Shown piece by piece: positions 17,784 through 26,298 of a stretch of 64,000 nucleotides of DNA. The notes under the pieces were generated by a model, which saw nothing but the letters and a program-made list of their open reading frames with translations, searched no databases and was not told the DNA's origin. Position numbers and translations under genes: made by a program. The DNA is from DATMRF01 sp035566435 (GTDB lineage Bacteria > Verrucomicrobiota > Verrucomicrobiia > Limisphaerales > UBA8199), in NCBI GenBank assembly GCA_035566435.1, contig DATMRF010000091.1, forward strand, positions 8,988 to 72,987. The letters run 5' to 3'. Position 1 is the stretch's first letter. Each line of letters begins with the position of its first letter.

Positions 17784-19248
17784 ATGAGCGATGAGAGGTT
17801 CCTGGTAGCGTCCTGCGAGCACTGCGGCCAGCACATTGAATTCCCAGCCAGTGGAGCTGGCTTGAGCGTGGCGTGTCCGCATTGCGCGATGGAAACGGTG
17901 CTCGTCGAGGATGTGTCCGGAGTTCAAGAGCAGACGGACGAGGTCACGGCGGGCGAGTTGAAGGCGGCGCTCGAGGGCGTCCTTCCATGGCGCCGGATTT
18001 CCGTTTTCTACCAGGCCGGCTTGGTTTTGGTTGCTGTGTTCATGGTGCTGTTGCCGTTGGCATATCTCATTCGCCGCGTTCGCCGCCTACTGTACTTACT
18101 GGTACGCAGTGCATGCCTGGGTGCTCTTCTCCGGCTCCCCGGGGGGTATTCATTTGGTGGTCTTTAAGGCCATTCTCTACCTCGGGCCGATCGTGGGAGG
18201 CATCGTGGCGGTTTTTTTCATGTTCAAACCGCTGCTGGCGCGAAGCCCGAAGCGTGCCGAACCAATCGAATTGAATCCGGCACACCATCCACGCCTGTAT
18301 CAGTTCATCGCGCACTTGAGCGACGGGTTGCGCGTCTCCATGCCCAAGCGCATTTATCTCGACTGCGACCTGAACGCGAGTGCGGGTTTGCGGCGCGGCT
18401 GGATGAGCTTTTTGGGTCATGACCTGGTTTTGACACTTGGCTTGCCGCTCATAGCAGGGCTGAACACCAGACAATTCGCCGCCGTCGTCGCGCACGAACT
18501 GGGCCACTGTACGCAGGGCCTGGCGATGCGCCTCGGCTTCATCATTGACAGCATCGACCGCTGGTTCCTGCGCGTGGTGTATGAACGGGATACTTGGGAC
18601 GAAGCGCTGGACGACTGGTCCAACTCAACGGAGGATTGGCGATTATCTTTGGTGGTCGCTTGCGCTCATTTGGCGGTGTGGCTCTCCAGAAAGGTGCTCA
18701 CGCTGCTGATGATGCTGGGGCATGCGGCGAGCTGTTTCTTGTCGCGCCAGATGGAGTTCCACGCCGACGCCTGCGCCATGGGAGTGGCGGGCTCCGGAGG
18801 CCTTGAGAGCCTGCTGATTCGCCTGCGAGAGCTGACGATGCTCGAGCATCTGGCTTACGGCGCACTGCATCAAATATGGCAAAAGCGCCATCAACTGCCC
18901 GACAACGTGCCGGACTTCCTCGAGCAACTCGAACGGCGGGTCCCAGCCGGATTCCACGACCAAACGCGTCAAACACTCCTCAACGAAACCGCTGGTTTCT
19001 TTGCCACGCACCCGACGGCTTGCCAGCGCATCCAAAAAGCCCGGCAGCGCGCCCAACCGGGCATCTTCGGCCTCGAACGACCCGCTCGGGCCCTGTTCAA
19101 CGATTTTGCAGGCACGGCGCGGTTGGTCACCGGCCGGCATTACCGCCAGACTTTGCGCCTGGCAGTCACGAACCCGATGCTGAAGCCCGTGACTGATTTC
19201 TTCCAAGAGGTGGAAGGACAGAGGACCAGGGTGGTCGCCTTGAAATAA
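17784..19248 (+). CDS. Zinc-ribbon M48 family metalloprotease, membrane-bound, frameshifted near 18055-18075
   Basis: The first frame (from the ATG at 17784) gives a zinc ribbon (Cys11, Cys14, Cys31, Cys34) and a membrane helix (VFYQAGLVLVAVFMVLLPLAYL). The second frame continues with FAAFAAYCTYWYAVHAW, another helix (YLGPIVGGIVAVFFMF) and the peptidase domain with HELGH (in VVAHELGHCTQG) and the downstream glutamate in RQMEFHADA. The total of 1465 bases is one more than a multiple of three, so one extra base (or two missing) near 18055-18075 explains the break. M48 enzymes such as HtpX degrade membrane or misfolded proteins; the substrate here is unknown. The ribbon shares its C-x2-C-x16-C-x2-C spacing with two other membrane proteins in the window. 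Confidence 0.75.
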
Positions 19249-19310
19249 GGGGAACTGTGGGCCATCCGTTGCGGGCGGAAGTTGGCACGCAGCATGCTTT
19301 TCCTGGCACC

Positions 19311-19658
19311 ATGAATTACACTGAAAATGCAGATCAACAGGACGACCGGTCGGCTCTGGTGAAAGGTGTTTTTGGAGCGCTTCTGGGCGCGGCCGTGGGA
19401 GTTGGAGCCATGTTCGCGTTTTACACTTTCGCGGGCTTCCGGTTCCCGCTGTTGGGCGTCGGCATCGGTATCCTGACAGGGTACGGCGCTAAACTGCTTT
19501 CCAAGGGCGGGGATACGGTGCTCGGCTACGTTTCCGCAGCCATCGCAATCGCGTCTGTAGTGGGAACGCTCTACCTGATGTACGGCACTTTCCCTATCAT
19601 CAGCATTATCTCAGTGGCCGTCAGCGCGAGCTTTGCGTATCGGATTGCGTCGAAGTAG
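19311..19658 (+). CDS. Small integral membrane protein, unknown
   Basis: 115 residues from the ATG at 19311 (MNYTENADQQDDRS). An acidic N-terminal tail is followed by about four hydrophobic segments (GVFGALLGAAVGVGAMFAFYTFAGF; LLGVGIGILTGYGAKLL; YVSAAIAIASVVGTLYLMYG; IISIISVAVSASFAYRI). It lies 62 bases after the M48 protease in the same direction and may be cotranscribed with it. No specific family recognised. A start further upstream at 19257 would add residues with no hydrophobic or conserved character. Confidence 0.7.
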   Translation: MNYTENADQQDDRSALVKGVFGALLGAAVGVGAMFAFYTFAGFRFPLLGVGIGILTGYGAKLLSKGGDTVLGYVSAAIAIASVVGTLYLMYGTFPIISIISVAVSASFAYRIASK

Positions 19659-19777
19659 CGGTGATGGTGAATAGTTGAAAGTTGATAGCCGGTTCAGACC
19701 GAGGAGGAGGAGACAGAGGAAGAGAGGGCGGGAGAGTTGATGGAGCGGTCAGCTCCGAACCGACGCCTGGGGGACGG

Positions 19778-20335
19778 TCAGCGGCCGGATTGGACTTCGG
19801 AATAGAGCCAGGCGCGGGCGTAGGCCCACCAGCGCTTGGCGGTCGCTTCTGAAATGCCCAGCACCCCGGCGGCTTCTTCGATGGAGAGACCGGCGAAGTA
19901 ACGCAGCTTAACCAGTTCGGCCTTTGGTTTGTCCTGCGCGTTGAGTCTGTCCAGGGCTTCGTTGATCGCGAGCAACTGGTCGTCCGCCACCGGAGCGGGG
20001 ATTTCGATTTCCTGAACGTCCAAACGCTGCTGGCCCGCGCCATGGCGCACAGCCTGTTTGCGGCGCGCTTTGTCAATGAGGATGCGGCGCATGGCTTCGG
20101 CCGCGGCGCCAAAGAAGTGGGCGCGGCTGTCCCAGCGAGATGCTTCGTTGCCCGCCAGCTTCAGCCAGGCTTCATGCACCAGCGCGGTAGGCTGCAGGGT
20201 CTGGCCCGGGGCCTCGCGCGCCATCTTGCTGGCGGCGAGCTTGCGCAGTTCATCATACACCAGCGGCAGCAATTCATCGGCAGCTTTGGCATCGCCGCGA
20301 TCAATCGCCTGGAGGATTTGGGTGACTTCGGTCAC
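19778..20335 (-). CDS. ECF-type RNA polymerase sigma factor, coupled to a Ser/Thr kinase
   Basis: 185 residues from a GTG at 20335 that overlaps the kinase stop codon as GTGA, the sign of translational coupling. Region sigma2 (about 20-95: LVYDELRKLAASKMARE ... LVHEAWLKLAG ... RAHFFGAAAEAMRRILIDKARRK) matches the Sigma70_ECF family typical of Planctomycetes and Verrucomicrobia. Region sigma4 (about 120-180: KAELVKLRYFAGLSIEEAAGVLGISEATAKRWW) is a helix-turn-helix for -35 recognition. In this family a linked Ser/Thr kinase is thought to control the sigma factor. A longer frame beginning at 20422 would overlap the kinase by 90 bases and its extra residues look non-coding. Confidence 0.85.
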   Translation of the reverse strand: MTEVTQILQAIDRGDAKAADELLPLVYDELRKLAASKMAREAPGQTLQPTALVHEAWLKLAGNEASRWDSRAHFFGAAAEAMRRILIDKARRKQAVRHGAGQQRLDVQEIEIPAPVADDQLLAINEALDRLNAQDKPKAELVKLRYFAGLSIEEAAGVLGISEATAKRWWAYARAWLYSEVQSGR

Positions 20336-22533
20336 TGGGGGGCGGCTGTCGTGTTGGAGGCATCCGGAATGAGGGCTTTGGCCTCGCGCATCAGTATTTG
20401 GGTGGTCAGTCGCTCGTTCCAATCCGGGCTGCCGGGTTTCGGGCCTTTGTCGTCGGCCAGTTTGATGCCTTTGGCCAGGGTGGCGCGGGCTTCGTCAGTT
20501 TGCTGGAGCTGGAACTGGGCCATGGCCAACACCATCGAGGCCTGGACCGCATGAGCCCCATCACCCTCCTGACCAGCAACCGCCTGGAGGCGCTTCGCGG
20601 CAGTTGCGAAATGGCCGAGACGATACTCAGCGAGCCCCTTCACGAATTCGAAGGTTTGCCCTGGGCTGCTCGCGGTTTGAGGTCCGAGGGCTGGAGCGGC
20701 CATTGTCATAACGGCCGGCAGGTCGGCCGCGGCCGGCCGAAGCAGCAGGCACGCCCGGGTCAGGGGCTCGGCGACAGCGGGGTTGGTCGTTCGACCAAAC
20801 TGGCGGAGAATCCGCTGGCAGAGGCGCCGGTAACCATCGAGGTCTCCGGTCTGCACGAGGAGCGGAGCCAAACACTCATAAGCCTGGTGGTTGGTGGGAT
20901 CGTCGGCAACAGACCTGGAGTAGTGCTTGATGGCTGCCGGCCATCGCCCCATTCGCGCACGCACGTCGCCCAGAGTATCGTACATGATGGACCCTTGCGG
21001 GATGCCGGGCGGAATCTGCGCGACCAACTCTTCGGCTTTATCGATTTCGCCCCGGCTCAGGAGGCGGCCGGCCTCCGTGAATTTTTCGGTGATGGGCACC
21101 ATAGCATGCATCTCGCGTTCGATTGCGAGTCCGCGCTCCGCCTGCTCGCGCAGCGCGGCTTGCTGTTTTTCGGCGGCAACGGCGCGCCGCAGGGCCTGCC
21201 TCTCCTGGATAAAGAGGTAAAGCGAAAGGCCGAAGCCCAGAACCAGGGCGGCGGTGACCGCGCCCACGGCGGCAAAGGTGGCCTTGTTCCGTCGCACCAG
21301 CTTCTGGAACCGGTAGAGACTGCTTGGCGGGCGAGCTTCCACGGGCTCGTTTCGAAGGAACCGCTCGACATCGGTCGCCAGGCCACTGGCGGTCTCGAAC
21401 CGGCGCGTCCTGTCCTTCTCGAGCGCCTTCATCACAATCCAGTCGAGGTCGCCGCGGATCAGGTGGACGAGCCTGGGTGGTTCAGCGCGATGACGTTGGG
21501 CGACGGAGGTCAGGTCGGCGGCGAGCATGGTGCTCAACCGTGTGGAGGGCCGCTGCGGTTCCTGCTCGCGGATGGTGCGGCGCATTTGGTCGAGGCCCGC
21601 CTCGACGAGTTCCTTGGCATCGAACGGCGTCCGGCCGGTAAGCAATTCGTAGAGCAGCACGCCGAGGCTGTAGATGTCGCTGCGAGTATCGATATCCAGG
21701 CCGCTCATCTCCGCCTGCTCCGGGCTCATATACGCCGGCGTGCCGATGAACTGATGGAGTTCGGTATAGACGGTCAGGTCGGTAAGCCGGCCTTCGGTGG
21801 CCTTGGCGATCCCGAAGTCGATCACTTTCGGAACCGGCACGCCATCGTGGAGAGTGACGAGGATGTTGGACGGTTTGATGTCGCGGTGGATGATGCCTTT
21901 TTGGTGGGCGTGCTGGACGGCATGGCAAACCTGGATGAACAAATTGAGGCGCTGATGGGTGTCGAGATGGTTCTGATCGCAGTAATCGGTGATCTTGATT
22001 CCCCGAACCAACTCCATGACGAAGAACGGACGACCGGTTTCGGTCGTGCCGGCGTCGAGCACCTTGGCGATATTTGGATGGTCCATCATGGCCAGCGCCT
22101 GCCGCTCGGCTTCGAAGCGGGCGATGACGCTGCGGGTGTCCATGCCCAGCTTGATGATTTTCAGAGCGACGCGGCGGCGGACCGGCTCGGCCTGGTCGGC
22201 GACATAGACAGCGCCCCAACCGCCTTCGCCCAGCTTCTCGCGGATTTTGTAGCGGCCGATGATATCGCCGGGCTTTTCGGTGACCGGGACGGAGACGACC
22301 ATGGTTCGGCGGGTGGTTTCCGCTGCCGGGTCAGTTTCGAGGAAATCGCCCGCCTGTTCGTCGGCCTGCAGCAGGAGTTGGACACGTTGGAGCATTTGAG
22401 CGTCGCCGCCGCAGGCCTTTTCGAGGTAGCCGGCGCGTTGTCCCGGCGCCAATATCCGCGCGTCCTCGAAGATGGCCTCTTCCCGGCTTGGGTTGGGTCT
22501 TTCGCCTGAGGCGCCGTTCGGCTCGGTCTTCAT
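20332..22533 (-). CDS. Membrane Ser/Thr protein kinase with extracytoplasmic TPR region
   Basis: 733 residues from the ATG at 22533; ATG 22545 and TTG 22551 are alternatives. The kinase domain has the glycine loop GEGGWGAVY, catalytic Lys125 (VALKIIK), HRDIKPSN with Asp218, DFGIAK with Asp239 and the activation segment ending YMSPEQAE. An N-terminal region (about 15-70) has the helical layout seen before many such kinases. One transmembrane helix (AAVGAVTAALVLGFGLSLYLF, near 430-450) leads to a coiled-coil segment and a TPR-like region (RLLSRGEIDKAEELVAQ and on) of about 250 residues outside the cytoplasm. The stop codon overlaps the sigma-factor start, so kinase and sigma factor probably form a signalling pair. 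Confidence 0.9.
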   Translation of the reverse strand: MKTEPNGASGERPNPSREEAIFEDARILAPGQRAGYLEKACGGDAQMLQRVQLLLQADEQAGDFLETDPAAETTRRTMVVSVPVTEKPGDIIGRYKIREKLGEGGWGAVYVADQAEPVRRRVALKIIKLGMDTRSVIARFEAERQALAMMDHPNIAKVLDAGTTETGRPFFVMELVRGIKITDYCDQNHLDTHQRLNLFIQVCHAVQHAHQKGIIHRDIKPSNILVTLHDGVPVPKVIDFGIAKATEGRLTDLTVYTELHQFIGTPAYMSPEQAEMSGLDIDTRSDIYSLGVLLYELLTGRTPFDAKELVEAGLDQMRRTIREQEPQRPSTRLSTMLAADLTSVAQRHRAEPPRLVHLIRGDLDWIVMKALEKDRTRRFETASGLATDVERFLRNEPVEARPPSSLYRFQKLVRRNKATFAAVGAVTAALVLGFGLSLYLFIQERQALRRAVAAEKQQAALREQAERGLAIEREMHAMVPITEKFTEAGRLLSRGEIDKAEELVAQIPPGIPQGSIMYDTLGDVRARMGRWPAAIKHYSRSVADDPTNHQAYECLAPLLVQTGDLDGYRRLCQRILRQFGRTTNPAVAEPLTRACLLLRPAAADLPAVMTMAAPALGPQTASSPGQTFEFVKGLAEYRLGHFATAAKRLQAVAGQEGDGAHAVQASMVLAMAQFQLQQTDEARATLAKGIKLADDKGPKPGSPDWNERLTTQILMREAKALIPDASNTTAAPQ

Positions 22534-22615
22534 GGGAGGCAGCATAACCAAAGGTTTTTGAGTCGTGAAGCCGTTTCAGTTTCTTCAAGGGCGCGGGGCC
22601 TCGGTCACGGGAGGT

Positions 22616-23464
22616 TTACTGAGCACCCCCGGAGGTGCAGGCCTGGGCAACCGGTGCGGTTGCGAGTTTGTTCTTCAACCCCTCATGATTCGGGAACAAG
22701 GCCGCGCCGCGCTCCCACGCCGTGCGCGCGTAATCGTTACGTCCAGCTTTGGCGTATTGGTCTCCCAGCCAGGCGTACGTCTCGGCAAATTGCGGTTGAG
22801 GCGCCTGGGTCTCCTGTTGTTCGACCAGCGTCTGGAAATGTTGAATGACCTCGCCGCCCTTGTTGAGGTTCGCCGGCCAGTAGGACAAGGCAACTGCTTT
22901 GGTAAAGCGCGCCTCCCAGTTGGAAGGATCCAAGGTTAAGGCGGTGTCGAAGACTTTGTCGGCCTGCATGGCGAGGATGCCCTGCTCGCGGACGTCCTGG
23001 ATGGTCGCGCACTTTTGGAGATAAGCCTGGCCCAGCGCGGCAGGGTACTGGGCCACGCGCGGGTCGTTGGCGGTCCGCTGCTCCAGCTCACGGATTGCCA
23101 GGTCGATTTTGCCAGATTCCCGCAACTGCTTCCAAGTGGCTTGCTTTTGCTCGCAGGTCGCCTGAGGAGACACCAGGAGGTCAACGGCCCCGTTGAGGTT
23201 GGAGGCCTCGAGCTTCGCATAGGTCGATGGCGTGGGCGCCGGCGGCAGCGGCTTCGAAGTGTTTGGCTGTTCCGGCGGCGCCACAGGGTGCTCTGGCTTG
23301 GCGACCACGGGTGGCAACAGGGTCAGGTCATCGCCCGCGTGGACGGGAAGGGGTTCAGCCGCTGCTTCCGCAGGAGAAGCCGTAGCGGTCTTCGGCCGCT
23401 CTACGTAGAATAGGATGCCTGCCGCGACGCCCGCTCCAACCACTGCTATGATCAAACTCTTCAT
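22616..23464 (-). CDS. TPR protein with N-terminal membrane anchor
   Basis: 282 residues from the ATG at 23464, which has AAAGGA six bases upstream; an ATG at 23470 overlaps that site. The N-terminal helix (MKSLIIAVVGAGVAAGILFYV) is a signal anchor, followed by a Pro/Ala-rich linker (about 25-85). From about 90 on the sequence is helical, with TPR-like units (AALGQAYLQKC; AMQADKVFDTALTLDPSNWEARF; ETYAWLGDQYAKAGRNDYARTAWERG). It probably scaffolds protein contacts in the periplasm. It lies 82 bases upstream of the kinase gene on the same strand and could belong to the same transcription unit. Confidence 0.82.
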   Translation of the reverse strand: MKSLIIAVVGAGVAAGILFYVERPKTATASPAEAAAEPLPVHAGDDLTLLPPVVAKPEHPVAPPEQPNTSKPLPPAPTPSTYAKLEASNLNGAVDLLVSPQATCEQKQATWKQLRESGKIDLAIRELEQRTANDPRVAQYPAALGQAYLQKCATIQDVREQGILAMQADKVFDTALTLDPSNWEARFTKAVALSYWPANLNKGGEVIQHFQTLVEQQETQAPQPQFAETYAWLGDQYAKAGRNDYARTAWERGAALFPNHEGLKNKLATAPVAQACTSGGAQ

Positions 23465-23625
23465 ATTCATTCCTTTCAATTTGGCGCCGCCGGATACTGC
23501 GGCAGCGCGCTCTTCTACCAGACAATGCGAAATCGCGGGTCAAAAGGGCTCATTGAGGTTTTGCTCCGGCCATGCTAGGGTCCGAAGTCTGGTCAACCGC
23601 GGCCGCGCCCCGGGTGCGCCATTAA

Positions 23626-24201
23626 ATGAATGCTGAACCACTTTTGCGGCAACTGCTGGATGCCATCCCGTCATTTGTCTTCCTGTTGGACGAAGACCTG
23701 AGAGTCCTCGACTACAATGCCGCGGCCGGCGAGCTGACGAGTGAAACTCGAGAACGGGTCCTGCTCGAACGCAGCGGAGACGTTCTGCATTGCATCCACT
23801 CCACCGATTCGCCCGAAGGCTGCGGGCGCGGCGACTTTTGCAAGACCTGCCTTATCCGCAAATCGGTTGGCCGGGCCCTGGCTCAGAATGTGTGCGTCCG
23901 GACCCGGACGCGGATGGAACTGCAGACCAACGCCGGCCTCCGACCGTTATCCATCGTGCTGACAGCCTCGCCCTTCTCGTACGAAAACCGCCGGCTCGTG
24001 CTGCTGGTGCTCGAAGACATCAGCGAGTTGATCGACCTGCAGCGGCTGGTGCCAATCTGCGCTCATTGCAAAAAAGTCCGGGACGACGATGAATACTGGT
24101 CCCATGTCGAAACGTACATGGAAAAGCACCTCGATATTCAGTTTACGCACAGCGTATGCCCGGAGTGCTTCGCCGCGCAGGAGGCCGAGATCGACCAATG
24201 A
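23626..24201 (+). CDS. Cysteine-rich PAS domain protein with C-terminal metal-binding motif
   Basis: 191 residues. A PAS domain (about 5-130, DAIPSFVFLLDEDLRVLDYN) holds a Cys/His cluster (HCIHSTDSPEGCGRGDFCKTCLIR) found in a subset of bacterial PAS proteins and probably binding metal or sensing redox state. After an LEDISELIDLQRL linker comes the widespread motif CAHCKKVRDDDEYWSHVETY ... FTHSVCPEC (about 146-183), which occurs behind many PAS modules, often before kinase domains. No kinase or cyclase follows, so this is a stand-alone sensory protein. The stop overlaps an ATGA, but the frame that follows is short and non-coding; the next real gene begins 66 bases later. Confidence 0.85.
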   Translation: MNAEPLLRQLLDAIPSFVFLLDEDLRVLDYNAAAGELTSETRERVLLERSGDVLHCIHSTDSPEGCGRGDFCKTCLIRKSVGRALAQNVCVRTRTRMELQTNAGLRPLSIVLTASPFSYENRRLVLLVLEDISELIDLQRLVPICAHCKKVRDDDEYWSHVETYMEKHLDIQFTHSVCPECFAAQEAEIDQ

Positions 24202-24267
24202 TAACCGCGGACGTGAGGTGGCGCTTTCTCCTCGACTCTCCGCGCCGGGCACCCCAAAGAATGGGCC

Positions 24268-25173
24268 GTGCGCACGTGCGTCATTTTCAACCCCACCGCC
24301 AAAGGCGACAAGGCCAAGCGCTTCCGCCGCCACCTTGACGAGATCGCGAGCCAAAGCACCTTGAAGCTCACCACGGGTCCGGAAGACGCCCGCCGGCTCG
24401 CCGCTGAGGCCGTCGGCGAAGGGTTCGACGTAGTGGCCGCCGCCGGCGGGGACGGCACGGTGAACGAAGTGCTCAACGGCCTGGGTGACGCGCCGGACGG
24501 CTTCGAGCGCGCCCGGCTCGGCGTCCTGCCGCTCGGGACGGTAAACGTCTTTGCCCGTGAGTTGGGCGTGCCCATGCAGCTCAGAGCTGCCTGGAAAGTG
24601 CTCCGCCAGGGCCGCGAAACCCGCATCGACCTTCCGAGCGTGGAATACGCGGTGAATGGCTCGACTCGGCGCCGTTTTTTCGCGCAGTTGGCCGGCGCCG
24701 GATTGGACGCGCGCGCCGTCGAGCTCGTGCAATGGGAGCTGAAGAAGAGAATCGGGCCATCGGCCTATGTGTTGGCCGGCCTCCAGGCCCTGGGGCGTTC
24801 GCCCTCGAACATCACCGCGACCGCCGGCGGGCGCGCCGCAACGGGCGGCCTGGTCCTGGTTGGCAATGGACGACTGTATGGCGGGCCGTTCCGGGTGTTT
24901 CCCCGAGCAGACATGCGCGACGGTTTGCTGGAGGTTTGTGTTTTTCCTCGCGTGAACTGGCTGACGCTGGCCCGATGCGCCGGGCCGTTGTTGTTGCTGG
25001 GGCGTTTGCCGGACTCCGTTGCGGAGGTTTTTCAGGCGGCATCGTTGACACTTGCCAGCACGGCCCGGACCCCGCTGCAGGCGGACGGAGAACTCATCGG
25101 ACAGCTGCCCGCGACATTGAGTGTGGAACGCTCACGGTTGAGGGTAATGGCGCCAATCGAACTCGGCCATTAG
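24268..25173 (+). CDS. Diacylglycerol kinase-like lipid kinase (DagK/YegS/BmrU family)
   Basis: 301 residues from a GTG at 24268 (MRTCVIFNPTAKGDKAKRF, the standard start of the family). The nucleotide-binding motif GGDGTVNEVLNGLG is at about 59-72, followed by LGVLPLGTVNVFARELG, where the family usually has GTGN/GTAN. The C-terminal beta domain (about 130-300) includes ADGELIGQLPATLSV, close to the family DGE motif. Such enzymes phosphorylate diacylglycerol or related lipids at the membrane. It is transcribed towards the PKS cluster, which runs the other way, so the two are probably separate units, although a lipid link is possible. Confidence 0.9.
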   Translation: MRTCVIFNPTAKGDKAKRFRRHLDEIASQSTLKLTTGPEDARRLAAEAVGEGFDVVAAAGGDGTVNEVLNGLGDAPDGFERARLGVLPLGTVNVFARELGVPMQLRAAWKVLRQGRETRIDLPSVEYAVNGSTRRRFFAQLAGAGLDARAVELVQWELKKRIGPSAYVLAGLQALGRSPSNITATAGGRAATGGLVLVGNGRLYGGPFRVFPRADMRDGLLEVCVFPRVNWLTLARCAGPLLLLGRLPDSVAEVFQAASLTLASTARTPLQADGELIGQLPATLSVERSRLRVMAPIELGH

Positions 25174-25241
25174 CTCGGAGGAATGGATCCACTTGGGTTC
25201 GCGGGGATGTTCGCGCCCCATTGTGACCTTTTCGGATCAGG

Positions 25242-26285
25242 TCAACGCGTCCGAGCAAACATAAACCGCCAGAAGTAATCCGAGCGCAGCGCCAGAGTGC
25301 CGATCCTCCCGCGCGCGAACGGCGCGAGCATCAGCCATTGCAGCCGGCGCGCCCACGCCAGCCGGCTGGCAAAGGCGCGATCACACGCGTGCGCGAGCGC
25401 CTGCCGGGCCCGGCTCCAATCGAGTTCGCCGCGGCTCCAGGCGGACACTGGTTCCAGGGCGATTCCGGCGGCTTCGAGCGCCATTGACATGCCGTTGCCG
25501 GTCACCGGAGGGATCATCGTCAGCGCGTCGCCGATGCAGCACTCGGCATGCATCGACGCCCGCCCGGGACGCAAAGTCAGCCCCGCGACGGAGCAGAAAG
25601 AATTCACGTCGAACTCCGCGCCGGCCAGACGCTCGCGCAGAGCTGAGCCCGGTGGGCCTGACAATAATTCGCGCCAGGGTGCCGAGGGAGAACCGGCCCG
25701 GGAGCGGCGTCGAAACAACCCACATACATTCACCTTCTCGCCCGGCAGCCGGCAGAGACCGACATAGCCATCGTCCAGCACATGCATTTCCAAAGCCGCG
25801 GCGAGGTCCACGCCGCGCGCATGGGCCTTGAGACCGAACCACCGCCAGCCGTTTGCCACCGGCTGCGTCCGGCGGCCACTCGCGCGAACTACGCCTTCGT
25901 GGGCGCACCCGCCGGGCCAGCGCATGTGTTCGCCCAGCTTGCCTCCACAGGCGCGAAGTTGGCCGGCCAGGAGCGCGTCCATCGTAAAACGCGACAGGCA
26001 GAGAGCGGGAGGGTTCACCGGCCGGGCGGGCGAGGCCCGGTCGCCCTGAAAGAAAGCAGCATCTTGCCCCATGACCGCTCCCGCTTTGAGGAAAGGCTCC
26101 CAAAGCCCCAGGCGAACGAGTACCTCCTGTCCCCGGCCGTTGATGAACTCGCCGCAAACCCGATGCCGTGGATAGCCGCCCGCCTCCCACACCGTCACTG
26201 GAATTCCGCGCTGCCGCAACCCGATGCCCAGGGTCAATCCTGCCAGTCCACCCCCGACAATCGTGATGGGTTTAAGAGATGACAT
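25242..26285 (-). CDS. FAD-dependent oxidoreductase of the type III PKS cluster
   Basis: 347 residues from the ATG at 26285; the longer open frame runs through repeat DNA and was rejected. The N-terminal Rossmann motif is IVGGGLAGLTLGIGLRQRG with the distal acidic residue in TVWEAG. RHRVCGEFINGRG is typical of geranylgeranyl-reductase/hydroxylase-like flavoproteins, and GDALTMIPPVTGNGMSMALEAA is the second FAD motif. In known type III PKS clusters such as srsABC of Streptomyces griseus, a flavoprotein hydroxylates the resorcinol ring to give quinones. That role is inferred here from context. It is 13 bases downstream of the methyltransferase gene. Confidence 0.88.
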   Translation of the reverse strand: MSSLKPITIVGGGLAGLTLGIGLRQRGIPVTVWEAGGYPRHRVCGEFINGRGQEVLVRLGLWEPFLKAGAVMGQDAAFFQGDRASPARPVNPPALCLSRFTMDALLAGQLRACGGKLGEHMRWPGGCAHEGVVRASGRRTQPVANGWRWFGLKAHARGVDLAAALEMHVLDDGYVGLCRLPGEKVNVCGLFRRRSRAGSPSAPWRELLSGPPGSALRERLAGAEFDVNSFCSVAGLTLRPGRASMHAECCIGDALTMIPPVTGNGMSMALEAAGIALEPVSAWSRGELDWSRARQALAHACDRAFASRLAWARRLQWLMLAPFARGRIGTLALRSDYFWRFMFARTR

Positions 26286-26298
26286 CACAACCCGCTCA

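Noticed and set aside
20398..22509. A 703-codon open frame on the plus strand opposite the Ser/Thr kinase
   Set aside because: It is the mirror of a high-GC coding frame. The kinase on the minus strand has every catalytic motif, whereas the plus-strand translation has none.
24198..24338. A short frame starting at the ATGA overlap with the PAS gene stop
   Set aside because: It gives an Arg/His/Pro-rich peptide that overlaps the lipid kinase gene; no domain.
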